From NCBI RefSeq assembly GCF_029909975.1, contig NZ_CP094516.1, positions 1,426,001-1,490,000 of the forward strand: a stretch of 64,000 nt of DNA, in the 5' to 3' direction. The stretch is from Bradyrhizobium sp. ISRA430. Lineage in GTDB: Bacteria > Pseudomonadota > Alphaproteobacteria > Rhizobiales > Xanthobacteraceae. Of the stretch, positions 1-8,454 are shown piece by piece. The position numbers and the translations under genes were made by a program. The first letter of the stretch is position 1. Each line of letters begins with the position of its first letter. The notes beneath the pieces are model-generated. The model did no database searches, was not told the DNA's origin, and was given only the letters and a program-made list of their open reading frames with translations.

Positions 1-656
1 GCGTCGGTGTTGGCCGCTTCCGTCGCCGGCCGCGTGTAGCAGGCGTCGGTCTTAACGCGCAGCGCGCCGAACTGCACGGTCTCACCGACGTCCTCGTCGA
101 AATTGATGATGCGGCCCGTGATCTTGTCGAGGCCCGAGAAGGTCGCCTTCTTGTTCACGATCTTCTGCGCCGGCGGCTCGGTGACGACCTCATCGCCCGG
201 CTGGAGGCTCGCTGGCGCCTGCGGCACGCCGCCCTTCTGCTGGGGCTGGCGCTGGCCAGGTGCCGCGCCCGGCTGCGGCGCTCCTTGCGGATTGGGCGGG
301 GCGACCGCCACGGACGGCGGCTGGTTCTGCGGAGCAACGGTGGTGCCCGGCGGCGGCGCCAGGGGCTGGGTCTCGACCGGCCCGGGCAGCGCGTTGCCCT
401 GAATGTTGCCTTGAGGATTGCTTTGACGCGGCATCGGGCGCGACGGCAGCACACGGCCTTGCGGCGGCAGCTCCGGCACCTCCTCGTCGTCATCAGGGAT
501 CTGCGGCTGCGGCTGGCCGCGCGGAATGCTGCCCGGCGGCCGCGGCGGCGGGTCGGAGAAGATCGTGCCGATCTGCGCCTGCGCAGGCGGCGCAAGCGTC
601 ATCGCCGAGGCGGCCAGCAGCGCCGCAAGTCCTGTCAGGGTAAGGGTTCGAAACAT
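1..656 (-). CDS. DUF2155 domain protein, C-terminus cut by window edge
   Basis: The gene reads leftward from an ATG at 656 and runs off the window, so only about 218 residues are seen. It opens with an export signal (hydrophobic run ending APPAQAQ), followed by a long Pro/Gln/Asn-rich low-complexity linker (about residues 30-170). It ends in a conserved block, GRIINFDEDVGETVQFGAL, then the Cys-bearing KTDACYTRPATE. That block is the signature of DUF2155, a family of probably periplasmic proteins of unknown role in alphaproteobacteria. The signal, linker and domain order are direct observations; periplasmic location is inferred. The 228 bases to the divergent esterase hold no other gene I can support. 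Confidence 0.85.
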   Translation of the reverse strand, partial: MFRTLTLTGLAALLAASAMTLAPPAQAQIGTIFSDPPPRPPGSIPRGQPQPQIPDDDEEVPELPPQGRVLPSRPMPRQSNPQGNIQGNALPGPVETQPLAPPPGTTVAPQNQPPSVAVAPPNPQGAPQPGAAPGQRQPQQKGGVPQAPASLQPGDEVVTEPPAQKIVNKKATFSGLDKITGRIINFDEDVGETVQFGALRVKTDACYTRPATEAANTD

Positions 657-884
657 CTCGCGCGGCTTCAACAGCGAATCGGGCTTGTTGGACATTCTAC
701 AGGGGATACCGCCGCTCGCAGGCCACCCGGTTAACACGCCGAATACGGCGGGGAAAGGGCGGCATTCCTGCCCTCCTCTGCCAGCCGCCGACTGGCCAGA
801 CCCGTCTTGGGATGGAATAGTCGGCCAGGGCCCGCCGGAGGGTCCAAGCGTCTCCGGGCCAACCGGAGCAGGACAAGACCGCCC

Positions 885-1832
885 ATGCCCGTCGTACTCG
901 ATCCCGATGCCGCCGCCGTCTACAGGGCGTTCCAGGAGGCCGGCCGCCCCGCCTATGAGAGCCTAACCGCGCCGGAAGCGCGCGCCTATTATTCGCAGGC
1001 GCGCTTTGCCACCAATCCGGACGCACCGGAGCTGGCGCGCATCGCGGAGCTGGCGATCCCGGCGTCGCACGGCGCGATCCCGGCGCGCATCTATGTTCCC
1101 GCCGAGCTGCGACGGCGCGACGGATTGTCGCCTGCGCTGGTGTTCTTCCACGGCGGCGGCTGGGTGATCGGCGATCTCGAGACCCATGATGTCGCCTGCC
1201 GCAAGCTCGCGATCGAAGGCGCGCTGATCGTGATCTCGGTAGACTACCGCCTCGCGCCCGAGCACAAGTTTCCCGCCGCCGTCGACGATGCGATCGCCGC
1301 GACCAAATGGGTTGCGGCCAACGCGCGCAATCTCGGCATCGACGCCGCGCGCCTCTCGGTCGGCGGCGACAGCGCCGGCGGCAATCTCGCAGCCGTCGTC
1401 GCGCTCGCCGCGCGCGACGGCAACGGTCCTGCGATCGCAGGTCAGGTCTTGATCTATCCGGCGATCGATTTCGCCATGACGCATGGCTCTCACAGCGAGC
1501 CCGAGACCAGCGTGCTGCTCACGCATTCGGTGATCCGCTGGTTCCGCGATCATTATCTCAACGGCGTCGCCGACATCCAGGACTGGCGCGCTTCGCCGGC
1601 ACGCGCCGCGACGCTTCTCGGCCTGCCGCCGGCCTATGTGCTCACCGCCGGCGCCGATCCGCTCCGCGATGAAGGCGAAGAGTACGCCGCGCGTCTGAAG
1701 CGGGCCGGCGTGAGCGTCACCTCCAGGCACTTTCCCGGGCAGTTCCACGGCTTCTTCACCATGGGCAAGCTGCTCCCGCAGGCAAACGTTGCCGCGAGCG
1801 AGATCGGCGCATGGCTGAAAGGCTTGGGCTAG
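885..1832 (+). CDS. Alpha/beta hydrolase, hormone-sensitive-lipase type esterase
   Basis: A 315-residue carboxylesterase of the HSL (Aes-like) family, probably cytoplasmic and acting on short acyl esters. Oxyanion-hole motif HGGGW starts at residue 89. The nucleophile motif GDSAGGN places Ser at 163, Asp258 lies in ADPLRDEG, and His288 lies in GQFHGFF, so the catalytic triad is complete. The ATG at 885 was chosen because conserved sequence begins there; an in-frame start at 807 would add an unconvincing leader. No signal peptide. The natural substrate cannot be read from the sequence. Confidence 0.9.
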   Translation: MPVVLDPDAAAVYRAFQEAGRPAYESLTAPEARAYYSQARFATNPDAPELARIAELAIPASHGAIPARIYVPAELRRRDGLSPALVFFHGGGWVIGDLETHDVACRKLAIEGALIVISVDYRLAPEHKFPAAVDDAIAATKWVAANARNLGIDAARLSVGGDSAGGNLAAVVALAARDGNGPAIAGQVLIYPAIDFAMTHGSHSEPETSVLLTHSVIRWFRDHYLNGVADIQDWRASPARAATLLGLPPAYVLTAGADPLRDEGEEYAARLKRAGVSVTSRHFPGQFHGFFTMGKLLPQANVAASEIGAWLKGLG

Positions 1833-1841
1833 CGAAAGCGT

Positions 1842-1929
1842 TGTAGCCCGCATGAGCGAAGCGACATGCGGGACACTTTATCCACCGGAAGCACCTGCCC
1901 CGGATATCGCTTCGCTCATCCGGGCTACA
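1842..1929. repeat. Palindromic intergenic repeat, GTAGCCCG/CGGGCTAC type
   Basis: An imperfect inverted repeat. The left arm GTAGCCCGCATGAGCGAAGC pairs with the right arm GCTTCGCTCATCCGGGCTAC, with a GC-rich centre. A related element lies at 22236-22320. It would fold into a long hairpin in RNA or single-stranded DNA. It belongs to the dispersed repeat class common in Bradyrhizobium intergenic regions. Confidence 0.75.
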
Positions 1930-1954
1930 AATCCATCGATACTGAAAAACCCGG

Positions 1955-2962
1955 ATGTCTATCAGCCTTCGAACCATCTTCGCCGTTCCCCTGCGCGGGC
2001 TCACCTGGCTCGGCGACCAGGGCACGCGCGCGGTGGCGGCGCTGGTGTTCATCGCGATTGCGGTGCCGCCGATCGGGGCGCTGCTGCGCCCCTACGTCAC
2101 CGAGGCGATCTTCTGCCTGCTCTGCATCTCCTTCATGCGCGTCGATCTGGCCGCGCTCTACGGCCATTTGCGCCGGCCCGGGCTGGTCGCGGCCGCCACG
2201 GCGTGGACCACGATCGGCGTGCCCATGCTCGTCGGGCTGCTCGCCTGGTCGACCGGGTTCGACAGCCGCTCGCCCGGCCTCTTCCTCGCGCTGATGCTGC
2301 AAGGCATGGCCTCGCCGATGATGGCCTCACCCGCGCTCGCCGCGATGATCGGCCTCGACGCCACGCTGGTGCTGGTCACACTGGTGACCTCGACCGCGCT
2401 CGTGCCTTTCACCGCCTCGCTGTTCGCAAGCCTGTTCCTCGGCGCCAGCCTCAGCATCACGCCGCTCACGCTCGGCTTGAAGCTGCTCGGCCTGCTTGCC
2501 GGATCGCTGCTCGCCGCGACTGTCATCCGCCGTGCCGTCGGCACTGATGCGATCCACCGCCACAGGCGGCCGATCGACGGCATCAACATCATCATCCTGC
2601 TGGTGTTCGCGTCGGCGGTGATGGGCGATGTGGCGAGCGACCTCGTGACCGATCCGGTCTTCACGATCGGCGTCGCGCTGATGGCGTTTGCGGTCTATTT
2701 CACGCTGTTGGCGGTCACGACGCTGCTCTTCCGCCGCGTCGGGTACGAGCGCGCGCTGGCGCTCGGGCTGATGGTGTCACAGCGCAATCTGGGGCTGATG
2801 CTGGCTGCGACCGCGGGCGCGCTGCCGCCGACGACCTGGCTCTACTTTGCGCTCACCCAGTTTCCGATCCACCTCGCTCCCTACATGCTGACGCCGATCG
2901 CGCGCCGCTTGATGGCCCGCGTGCACGCGTCCGGCGCAGCGGCCGCAGGCAGCCCGACCTAG
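1955..2962 (+). CDS. BASS-like multi-spanning membrane transporter
   Basis: A 335-residue integral inner-membrane protein with about ten hydrophobic segments in two similar halves. The helix arrangement and motifs such as LMLQGMASPMMASPALAA and MVSQRNLGLMLA resemble the bile acid:sodium symporter (BASS) superfamily. The substrate is unknown. The QRN stretch near residue 276 matches the region in these families where a helix is broken near the ion site. The gene is isolated by a palindromic repeat upstream and faces the convergent LysR gene. Overall fold confidence is good; the transport function is inferred. Confidence 0.7.
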   Translation: MSISLRTIFAVPLRGLTWLGDQGTRAVAALVFIAIAVPPIGALLRPYVTEAIFCLLCISFMRVDLAALYGHLRRPGLVAAATAWTTIGVPMLVGLLAWSTGFDSRSPGLFLALMLQGMASPMMASPALAAMIGLDATLVLVTLVTSTALVPFTASLFASLFLGASLSITPLTLGLKLLGLLAGSLLAATVIRRAVGTDAIHRHRRPIDGINIIILLVFASAVMGDVASDLVTDPVFTIGVALMAFAVYFTLLAVTTLLFRRVGYERALALGLMVSQRNLGLMLAATAGALPPTTWLYFALTQFPIHLAPYMLTPIARRLMARVHASGAAAAGSPT

Positions 2963-3009
2963 CGTACGCACTCACAAGCCTCCGCGGCAGCCGGGGCGCA
3001 TATGAGGGA

Positions 3010-3912
3010 TCATCTCTCGTGCCGTCTCTTTTTCTTGCACTCTTCCAATATCCAGCCCCGGAACGCTTGCATGGCGTGTGAAAAACGCTTCGATTTCAGG
3101 GACGTGAGCCAATACGATCCGAGATAGACCTGACTGTCATAAGGACAGACCAGCCGTTTGCGCGACACGTCATCCGAAAACAAGACGACGGGCAACAGCG
3201 CGACTCCGGCGCCTTGGGCTGCCGCATGCGCCAACGAGACCGATGAATCAAAGGTCGGGCCGGCCATACGAGGCTGCCGGCACTTCACCGCTTCGAACCA
3301 CTGCGCCCACTCGCCCGTCCGATAAGACCGCAACAGCACCTCTTGGTGGAGGTCGACCGGGGTTTCGAGCCGCTTCGCAATGGTTGGCGCGCACATCGGC
3401 GTGAAGTGCGCATCGACCAGACGCTCGGCATTCGTTCCGTGCCACGCGCCATCGCCGAAACGAATGGCGTAGTCCAATCCTTCGCCACCGAGGTCCACGC
3501 GATTATTGTTCGCAAAGATTCTGATGTCGATGTGCGGATGCCTGGCCGTGAAGCTCTTGAGGCGCGGAAGGAGCCAGCCGGACGCGAACGTACCGACCAC
3601 ACCAATCGTCAGGATCTCGCGCATTCGACCGTTCTCAAACCGGTCCAGCACCTGGTTGATTCGACTGAAGGCGTCGGAGATCGCAGGCTGCAGCGCTTCA
3701 CCTTCTTCGGTAAGGGCAAGCCCACGTGTCAATCGCCTGAAGAGCTTTACGCGCAGGCTCTCTTCGAGGATCCGCACCTGCTGGCTCACAGCGGCCTGCG
3801 ACACGCGAAGTTCGAGGCCGGCCTTGGTGAAGCTGAGATGACGCGCTGCCGCCTCGAATGAACGGAGCGCATTGAGCGGCAGGCCGGAAACGGTGGGCGG
3901 ACGGCGGGTCAC
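3010..3912 (-). CDS. ampR: LysR-family regulator, AmpR-like
   Basis: A 300-residue LysR regulator with a winged helix-turn-helix at about residues 12-70 (LPLNALRSFEAAARHLSFTK), then a substrate-binding-like effector domain. Long matches to my memory of enterobacterial AmpR include GVVGTFASGWL, NNNRVDLGGEGLDYAIRFG and the TRGLALTEEGE region. It is divergent from the beta-lactamase at 4013 with 100 bases between them, the classic ampR-bla arrangement. In known AmpR systems the protein senses muropeptides and switches beta-lactamase transcription. That role is inferred here from sequence and context. Confidence 0.85.
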   Translation of the reverse strand: MTRRPPTVSGLPLNALRSFEAAARHLSFTKAGLELRVSQAAVSQQVRILEESLRVKLFRRLTRGLALTEEGEALQPAISDAFSRINQVLDRFENGRMREILTIGVVGTFASGWLLPRLKSFTARHPHIDIRIFANNNRVDLGGEGLDYAIRFGDGAWHGTNAERLVDAHFTPMCAPTIAKRLETPVDLHQEVLLRSYRTGEWAQWFEAVKCRQPRMAGPTFDSSVSLAHAAAQGAGVALLPVVLFSDDVSRKRLVCPYDSQVYLGSYWLTSLKSKRFSHAMQAFRGWILEECKKKRRHER

Positions 3913-3936
3913 GTCTGATCCAAGTTTTGCTTATGG

Positions 3937-3962
3937 ATGGCCTTACGAACCATCGTTTGTCA
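3937..3962. promoter_or_regulatory. Candidate AmpR operator and bla promoter region
   Basis: Between the divergent genes there is a short inverted repeat, ATGG-N9-CCAT (3937-3953), of the dyad type LysR proteins bind. It abuts CGTTTGTCAA (3954-3963), which contains TTGTCA, a -35-like hexamer. This GTTTGTCAA core resembles what I recall of the Citrobacter ampC-ampR operator. No convincing -10 follows at the usual distance, so the assignment is tentative. Confidence 0.35.
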
Positions 3963-4012
3963 ATCGATAGAGCGCGAAGCAAAAGCCTGTGCACGATTTA
4001 CGGGAGTTTACG

Positions 4013-4897
4013 ATGCTTACGCGACGTCAGTTCGGCTCATCAGCACTTGCGTTCGCAGGAAGTGCCTTCCTGCCCAAGATTTCGAGTGCGGCGCCAGCCG
4101 GAACAGCACGACTGATCGAGGCCATTACAGAGCTGGAACTGAAGAGCGGAGGCCGGCTCGGCGTTTCCGTGCTCGACACGAAAACGGGAGCACTGATTCA
4201 TCACAAGGGAGATGAACGCTTTCCCATGTGCAGCACATTCAAGGTGCTTGCGTCCGCAGCAATCCTCAAAGGCGCAGGCGGCAGGCTGGACCGCCTCGAA
4301 CGGCGCGTTCGCGTTGAGCAAGCCGACATCGTGGAGAACTCGCCCGTGAGCCGTGAGCATGTTGGCGGCGAAGGAATGTCGCTCCTTGAGGTCTGCGACG
4401 CTGCCATTACCAGGAGCGACAACACCGCCGGAAACCTGCTTTTGAAAAATATCGGCGGCACGACCGGGCTGACCAGCTTTGCGCGGAGCCTCGGCGACAA
4501 GGTGACGCGATTGGACCGGATCGAACCCGCACTGAACGAGGCGGCGCCGGGCGATCCGCGCGACACCACGACACCAAATGCAATGGCCGCAAACTTCAGG
4601 CGCTTGCTGCTCGGCAACGTGCTCCTGCCGGAAGCTCGCGATCAGCTCGCGAAATGGCTGATCGCGAACAAGACCGGAGATAGCCGATTGCGCGCCGGCC
4701 TGCCGCAAGGCTGGCGCGTGGGCGACAAGACCGGAGCGGGCGAACACGGCACCACCAACGACGTAGCGATCGTATGGCCGCCCGAGCACCCGCCGCTGAT
4801 CATCGCAGTTTACCTCACCGGATCCGCGCTCGACCCGAATGGGCGAAATGACATCATCGCATCTGTAGGACGTGAGATCGGCAAGACTCTTGGCTGA
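4013..4897 (+). CDS. bla: Class A beta-lactamase, Tat-exported
   Basis: A 294-residue serine beta-lactamase that hydrolyses beta-lactams in the periplasm. The N-terminus MLTRRQFGSSALAFAGSAF has a twin-arginine motif, so export of the folded enzyme by Tat is likely. All class A motifs are present: STFK with Ser74 and Lys77, SDN at 135-137, ExxLN with Glu171 and Asn175, and KTG at 239-241. Cys73 precedes the serine, but the position after KTGA is Gly, so the disulfide of class A carbapenemases is absent. The start is supported by GGAG six bases upstream. Control by the divergent AmpR-like gene is inferred. Confidence 0.93.
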   Translation: MLTRRQFGSSALAFAGSAFLPKISSAAPAGTARLIEAITELELKSGGRLGVSVLDTKTGALIHHKGDERFPMCSTFKVLASAAILKGAGGRLDRLERRVRVEQADIVENSPVSREHVGGEGMSLLEVCDAAITRSDNTAGNLLLKNIGGTTGLTSFARSLGDKVTRLDRIEPALNEAAPGDPRDTTTPNAMAANFRRLLLGNVLLPEARDQLAKWLIANKTGDSRLRAGLPQGWRVGDKTGAGEHGTTNDVAIVWPPEHPPLIIAVYLTGSALDPNGRNDIIASVGREIGKTLG

Positions 4898-4931
4898 CTA
4901 GAAGAGGCTTGGCTGACCGGAAGTATACGCC

Positions 4932-5870
4932 CTAGCCGGCCCGCGCCGCGCGCCGCAGCGCCTGCGGCGGCTGGCCGAAGGCGCGGATGAAGGCGCGTCG
5001 CATCCGCTCGGGATCGCGAAAGCCGGTCGCCTCCGCGACGAGCTCGATCGCCTCGCGCGAGGACTGCACGCGCTCGCGCGCGACCTCGACACGCAGCCGC
5101 TCGATCGCCTTGGACGGCGTCGTGCCGGTCTCGGCGGCAAAGGCGCGGGCGAAATGCCGCGCGCTCATGCCGGCGCGGTCGGCGAGATCTTCCACCGTCA
5201 GCGGTGCGTCGAGATTTTCGCGCGCCCATGACAACAGCCCGCCGAATCGGCCGTTCGGCGCCTTCAATTCCAGCAGCGAGGAGAATTGCGACTGGCCGCC
5301 GCTGCGGCGGTGGTAGAGCACGAGCTGCCGCGCGGTCTGCTGTGCCACCTCCTCGCCGTGATCCTCGGTGACCATCGCCAGCGCAAGGTCGATGCCGGCG
5401 CTGATGCCGGCCGAGGTCCACACATTGCCGTCGCGGGTGAAGATCTGGTCTGGCTCGAACTTCACCTTCGGATAGCGCGCGACGAAGTCGCGCGTGCGCC
5501 CCCAATGCGTGGTGGCGCGGCGGCCGTCGAGCAGTCCGGCCTCGGCCAGCACGTAGGCGCCCGAGCAGACGCTCGCGACCCGCACGCCGCGCCGCGCAAG
5601 CCGCTGCACGAAGGCCAGCGTGGCGGGGCAGCGTGCCGCCGCAGCCACGCCCTCACCGCCGGCAACGACAAGGGTCGTAATTGCATTGGCTGATTTGAAA
5701 TCACGCGCGACCATCTCGACGCCGGACGAACTGCGCACCGGGCCTGCATTGACGGCGAGCACGCGGATCGCGAGCGGCTTGGCGGCGTAGCGCGCGCCGA
5801 TCTCGAAGGCCGAGATGGGACCTGCCGCATCGAGCAACTGGAAATCCGGGAAGATCAGGATGCCGATCAT
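4932..5870 (-). CDS. GlxA-type AraC-family regulator with DJ-1/PfpI domain
   Basis: A 312-residue two-domain protein. Residues 1-165 form a DJ-1/PfpI (class I glutamine amidotransferase-like) domain with Cys102 in the nucleophile elbow ASVCSGAYVLAE. Residues 215-310 carry an AraC helix-turn-helix (DLADRAGMSARHFARAF and ATGFRDPERMRRAF). Such GlxA-type proteins are transcription regulators that usually sense small metabolites. It faces the divergent DJ-1 gene at 5966 across 95 bases, suggesting it controls that gene. The ligand is unknown. Confidence 0.9.
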   Translation of the reverse strand: MIGILIFPDFQLLDAAGPISAFEIGARYAAKPLAIRVLAVNAGPVRSSSGVEMVARDFKSANAITTLVVAGGEGVAAAARCPATLAFVQRLARRGVRVASVCSGAYVLAEAGLLDGRRATTHWGRTRDFVARYPKVKFEPDQIFTRDGNVWTSAGISAGIDLALAMVTEDHGEEVAQQTARQLVLYHRRSGGQSQFSSLLELKAPNGRFGGLLSWARENLDAPLTVEDLADRAGMSARHFARAFAAETGTTPSKAIERLRVEVARERVQSSREAIELVAEATGFRDPERMRRAFIRAFGQPPQALRRAARAG

Positions 5871-5965
5871 CGCTTAGTCCGAAAAAGAGGGAAATGCGCC
5901 ATTCCGGACGCGAGGGCACCATGCCATCCTGCCGACGTCAAGCTGATTTTTCGGGAGGTTCTTCG

Positions 5966-6651
5966 ATGTCGTCGCCGTTACAGATCGGGCTCTTGGTGTT
6001 CCCACGCGTCACCCAGCTCGACTTCACCGGTCCCTTGCAGGTGTTCTCCTCCGTGCCGGGGGCGACGGTGCACTTGATCTGGAAAACCCTGGATCCGATG
6101 CCGAGCGATTCCGTGCTGATGCTGACGCCGACCGTGACGTTCGCCGATTGCCCGCAGCTCGACGTCATCTGCGTGCCCGGCGGCTCTGGGATCGATGCTC
6201 TCGTCAATGACGAGGAGACCCTCGACTTCCTGCGCAGGCAGGCCGAGGGCGCCAAGTACGTCACCTCGGTCTGCACGGGATCGCTGGTGCTGGGTGCAGC
6301 CGCCCTGTTGAAGGGTTATCGCGCCGCGACCCATTGGAGCGCGATGGAGATGCTCAGCCATTTCGGCGCGATGCCGACGAAGACGCGCGTGTGCATCGAT
6401 CGCAACCGCATCACCGGCGGCGGCGTCACCGCGGGCATCGATTTCGCGCTGACGCTGGTATCGATGCTGGTCGATCGCACCACGGCGGAGGCGATCCAGC
6501 TCCGCCTCGAATACAATCCGGCCCCCCGTTCAATGCGGGCTCGCCCGATACGGCGCCTGCCGAGGTGCTTGCTTTTCTCAGGGAACGCGGCGCGCAAAAC
6601 CAGGCCCGTCGTATCGAGGCCGTCAAGCGCGCGGCAGCGCGGGTGATGTAG
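5966..6651 (+). pseudogene. DJ-1/PfpI family protein, isonitrile hydratase-like, frameshifted near the 3' end
   Basis: The reading frame from ATG 5966 (GGGAGG just upstream) encodes a DJ-1/PfpI protein with Asp19 in QLDFTGPLQVF and Cys103-Thr104 in SVCTGSLVLG. These positions resemble the key residues of Pseudomonas isonitrile hydratase InhA. After about residue 185 the frame becomes unlike the family and stops at 6646. The expected C-terminus (PPFNAGSPDTAPAEVLAFL, then an Arg/Ala-rich helix) continues in the neighbouring frame to 6651. The switch falls in a run of six C at 6522-6527; one more C would restore the full gene. This is either a real one-base deletion or a sequencing error. The catalytic core is intact, so activity may survive. 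Confidence 0.8.
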
Positions 6652-6732
6652 GCATTCCATGTTGGGGCGGAACTGACGTTTTGGGGGTGAGTTAAGCCCG
6701 CACCAAAATTCACAGCGTCCAGGAGATCAGGC

Positions 6733-7452
6733 ATGGAGCATCTCCACTACCCCAACGAAAGCACTGAATATCGCGCCGCGCGAAATGCGTTGCTGGACGA
6801 GGAGATCGCCCTCCGGGCGCAGATTGAAACCGTGGCCGCCAAGCGTCGCGCGCTGCCGCTCGGCGGCGAGGTGCTGCAGGACTATGTCTTCGAGCGGATC
6901 GGCAAAACGAGCATGCCGGAACAGGTCAGGATGTCGGATCTGTTCGGCCCGCACGATACGCTGATCCTGTACAGCTTCATGTATGGGCCGGAACGCGAGC
7001 TGCCCTGCCCCGGCTGCACCCATCTGCTTGACGGGCTCGACGGCGCCGCACGACATATCGGCAAGCGCGCAGCCTTCCACATCGTCGCCAAATCGCCGAT
7101 CGCGCGGCTCGCCGCTTGGGCCCACGAACGCGGCTGGGAGCACCTGTCGCTGCTGTCCACCGCCGGCAACAGCTACGATGCCGATTACTTCGGCGATACG
7201 TCGAAATTCTCCAGGGGGATGCGCGCCCAGCATCATGTTCCGGACGGACAGAACTGGGACGAGACGATCTTCAACGTCTTCAAGAAGGCGAGCGGCAAGA
7301 TCAGGCACTTCTGGGGGTCGGAGATGAGCTTTGCGCCGCCCGCGCCGAAGCAACACCATCGCGCGGGCGATCTGGTCGATCCGCTCTGGGGCCTGCTCGA
7401 CATGACGCCCGAGGGGCGCGGCGACTTCTTCCCCAAGGTGCGCTACGACTGA
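6733..7452 (+). CDS. DUF899 family thioredoxin-like protein
   Basis: A 239-residue soluble protein of the DUF899 family, which has a thioredoxin-like fold but unknown substrate. It has the family's typical opening (a helical stretch with EEIALRAQIE and KRRALPLGGEV), then LILYSFMYGPERELPCPGCTH with a Cys-x-x-Cys at about residues 94-97, and the conserved stretch DISFNVF-like ETIFNVFKKASG. It ends near LWGLLDMTPEGRGDF. It stands alone and is closed by a hairpin terminator. Confidence 0.85.
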   Translation: MEHLHYPNESTEYRAARNALLDEEIALRAQIETVAAKRRALPLGGEVLQDYVFERIGKTSMPEQVRMSDLFGPHDTLILYSFMYGPERELPCPGCTHLLDGLDGAARHIGKRAAFHIVAKSPIARLAAWAHERGWEHLSLLSTAGNSYDADYFGDTSKFSRGMRAQHHVPDGQNWDETIFNVFKKASGKIRHFWGSEMSFAPPAPKQHHRAGDLVDPLWGLLDMTPEGRGDFFPKVRYD

Positions 7453-7477
7453 AGCGCTGGCGCAACGCGATCAAAGA

Positions 7478-7509
7478 AAAAGGCCGCTCGGTTTCCCAAG
7501 CGGCCTTTC
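7478..7509 (+). terminator. Intrinsic terminator after the DUF899 gene
   Basis: The stem AGGCCGCT / AGCGGCCT encloses the loop CGGTTTCCCA and is followed by TTCC; an A-run precedes it. It sits 26 bases after the DUF899 stop codon. The following 295 bases up to the NDUFA12 stop show a small hairpin (CCCATCT...AGATGGG near 7652-7670) but no gene I can support. Confidence 0.75.
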
Positions 7510-7804
7510 CTGTCTTACGGCGGCTGCACATTCCATCGGGCGATTTCGGACCTAGCAGACCGGGGGCCTATGTCCCGGTCGAGTCCTCGTCGGCGGCCGC
7601 TGCATATCGGGACAGTCGCGAGCTGTTGCCCGAACCGAACGCGATGGTCTCCCATCTCCGTAAGATGGGATCATTGAGCCGCATTGCTCGTCTCAGCGCA
7701 ACGGATGCGCAAGCGGCGTCCCCGCTGTTCCCATTGTCCACAACGGCTGCAGCGGATGCGGATGCATCCAAAAGCAGTGAAGGACGATTCGGTCGGCCGG
7801 GTGA

Positions 7805-8212
7805 TTAGCCTGGCGTCCAGGGTTGATAGTCGCCGGTCGCCTTTGGCCGCTTGCCGCTGGCGAGCGTCGAACCGGCCGGCCGGTAGGCTCTCGGCGTGCC
7901 CGTCAGGTTCGGCTGGTGCGGCTTTTCCCATTCGCGTGGCTGGTAGTTGATCTCGGTCGGCGGCACGTCGACGACGTGATGCAGCCAGCCATGCCAGTCC
8001 GGCGGAACGCGGCTCGCTTCCGCATAGCCGTTATAGATTACCCAGCGCCGCTCGAATCCGAGCGCCGGGTCGATCGCCCCGCCGCGGGTGCGATAGTAGC
8101 GGTTGCCCTGCTCGTCCTGGCCGACCAGTTCCCCGAACCGCCAGGTCCAGAGTTGGGTGCCAAAGGTCTGGCCATTCCACCAGGTGAAGAGCTTGAGGAA
8201 GAATTGTTTCAT
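7805..8212 (-). CDS. NADH:ubiquinone oxidoreductase subunit NDUFA12
   Basis: A 135-residue homologue of the 17.2 kDa accessory subunit of respiratory complex I, found in mitochondria and alphaproteobacteria and located at the peripheral arm on the cytoplasmic side. The family signatures are visible: TWWNGQTFGTQLWTWRFGE, DEQGNRYYRTR, RRWVIYNGYAEASRVPPDWH and GWLHHVVDVPP, then a Pro/Gly-rich tail with YQPWTPG. The ATG at 8212 begins exactly at the family's usual start. Accessory subunits of this type often lie away from the main nuo operon, as here. Confidence 0.92.
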   Translation of the reverse strand: MKQFFLKLFTWWNGQTFGTQLWTWRFGELVGQDEQGNRYYRTRGGAIDPALGFERRWVIYNGYAEASRVPPDWHGWLHHVVDVPPTEINYQPREWEKPHQPNLTGTPRAYRPAGSTLASGKRPKATGDYQPWTPG

Positions 8213-8454
8213 GCGGCAAGGGCCCTGCTTTCCGGGGTCCTGATGCCATCCGGGCGGCGAAATGTCCAGTTCGGCAGGTGCGAACGTGACCCACGCACAG
8301 GCCATGGCGGTGGCACTGCCGCCGCCGCAATGCCCCGTCTCGATCCGTTCATGCCGGTACGGGTGGCGGGTGGAAGCCCGCCTCGATCGCCAGACGTGTG
8401 ATCCAGGAACCACAGCCGCCTCAACGGGTTTGCTTCCGGGAAAAGGAGTTGCAC

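Noticed and set aside
4232..4245. Carbapenemase-type Cys next to the active-site serine of the beta-lactamase
   Set aside because: The partner Cys after KTG is Gly, so the disulfide typical of class A carbapenemases cannot form.
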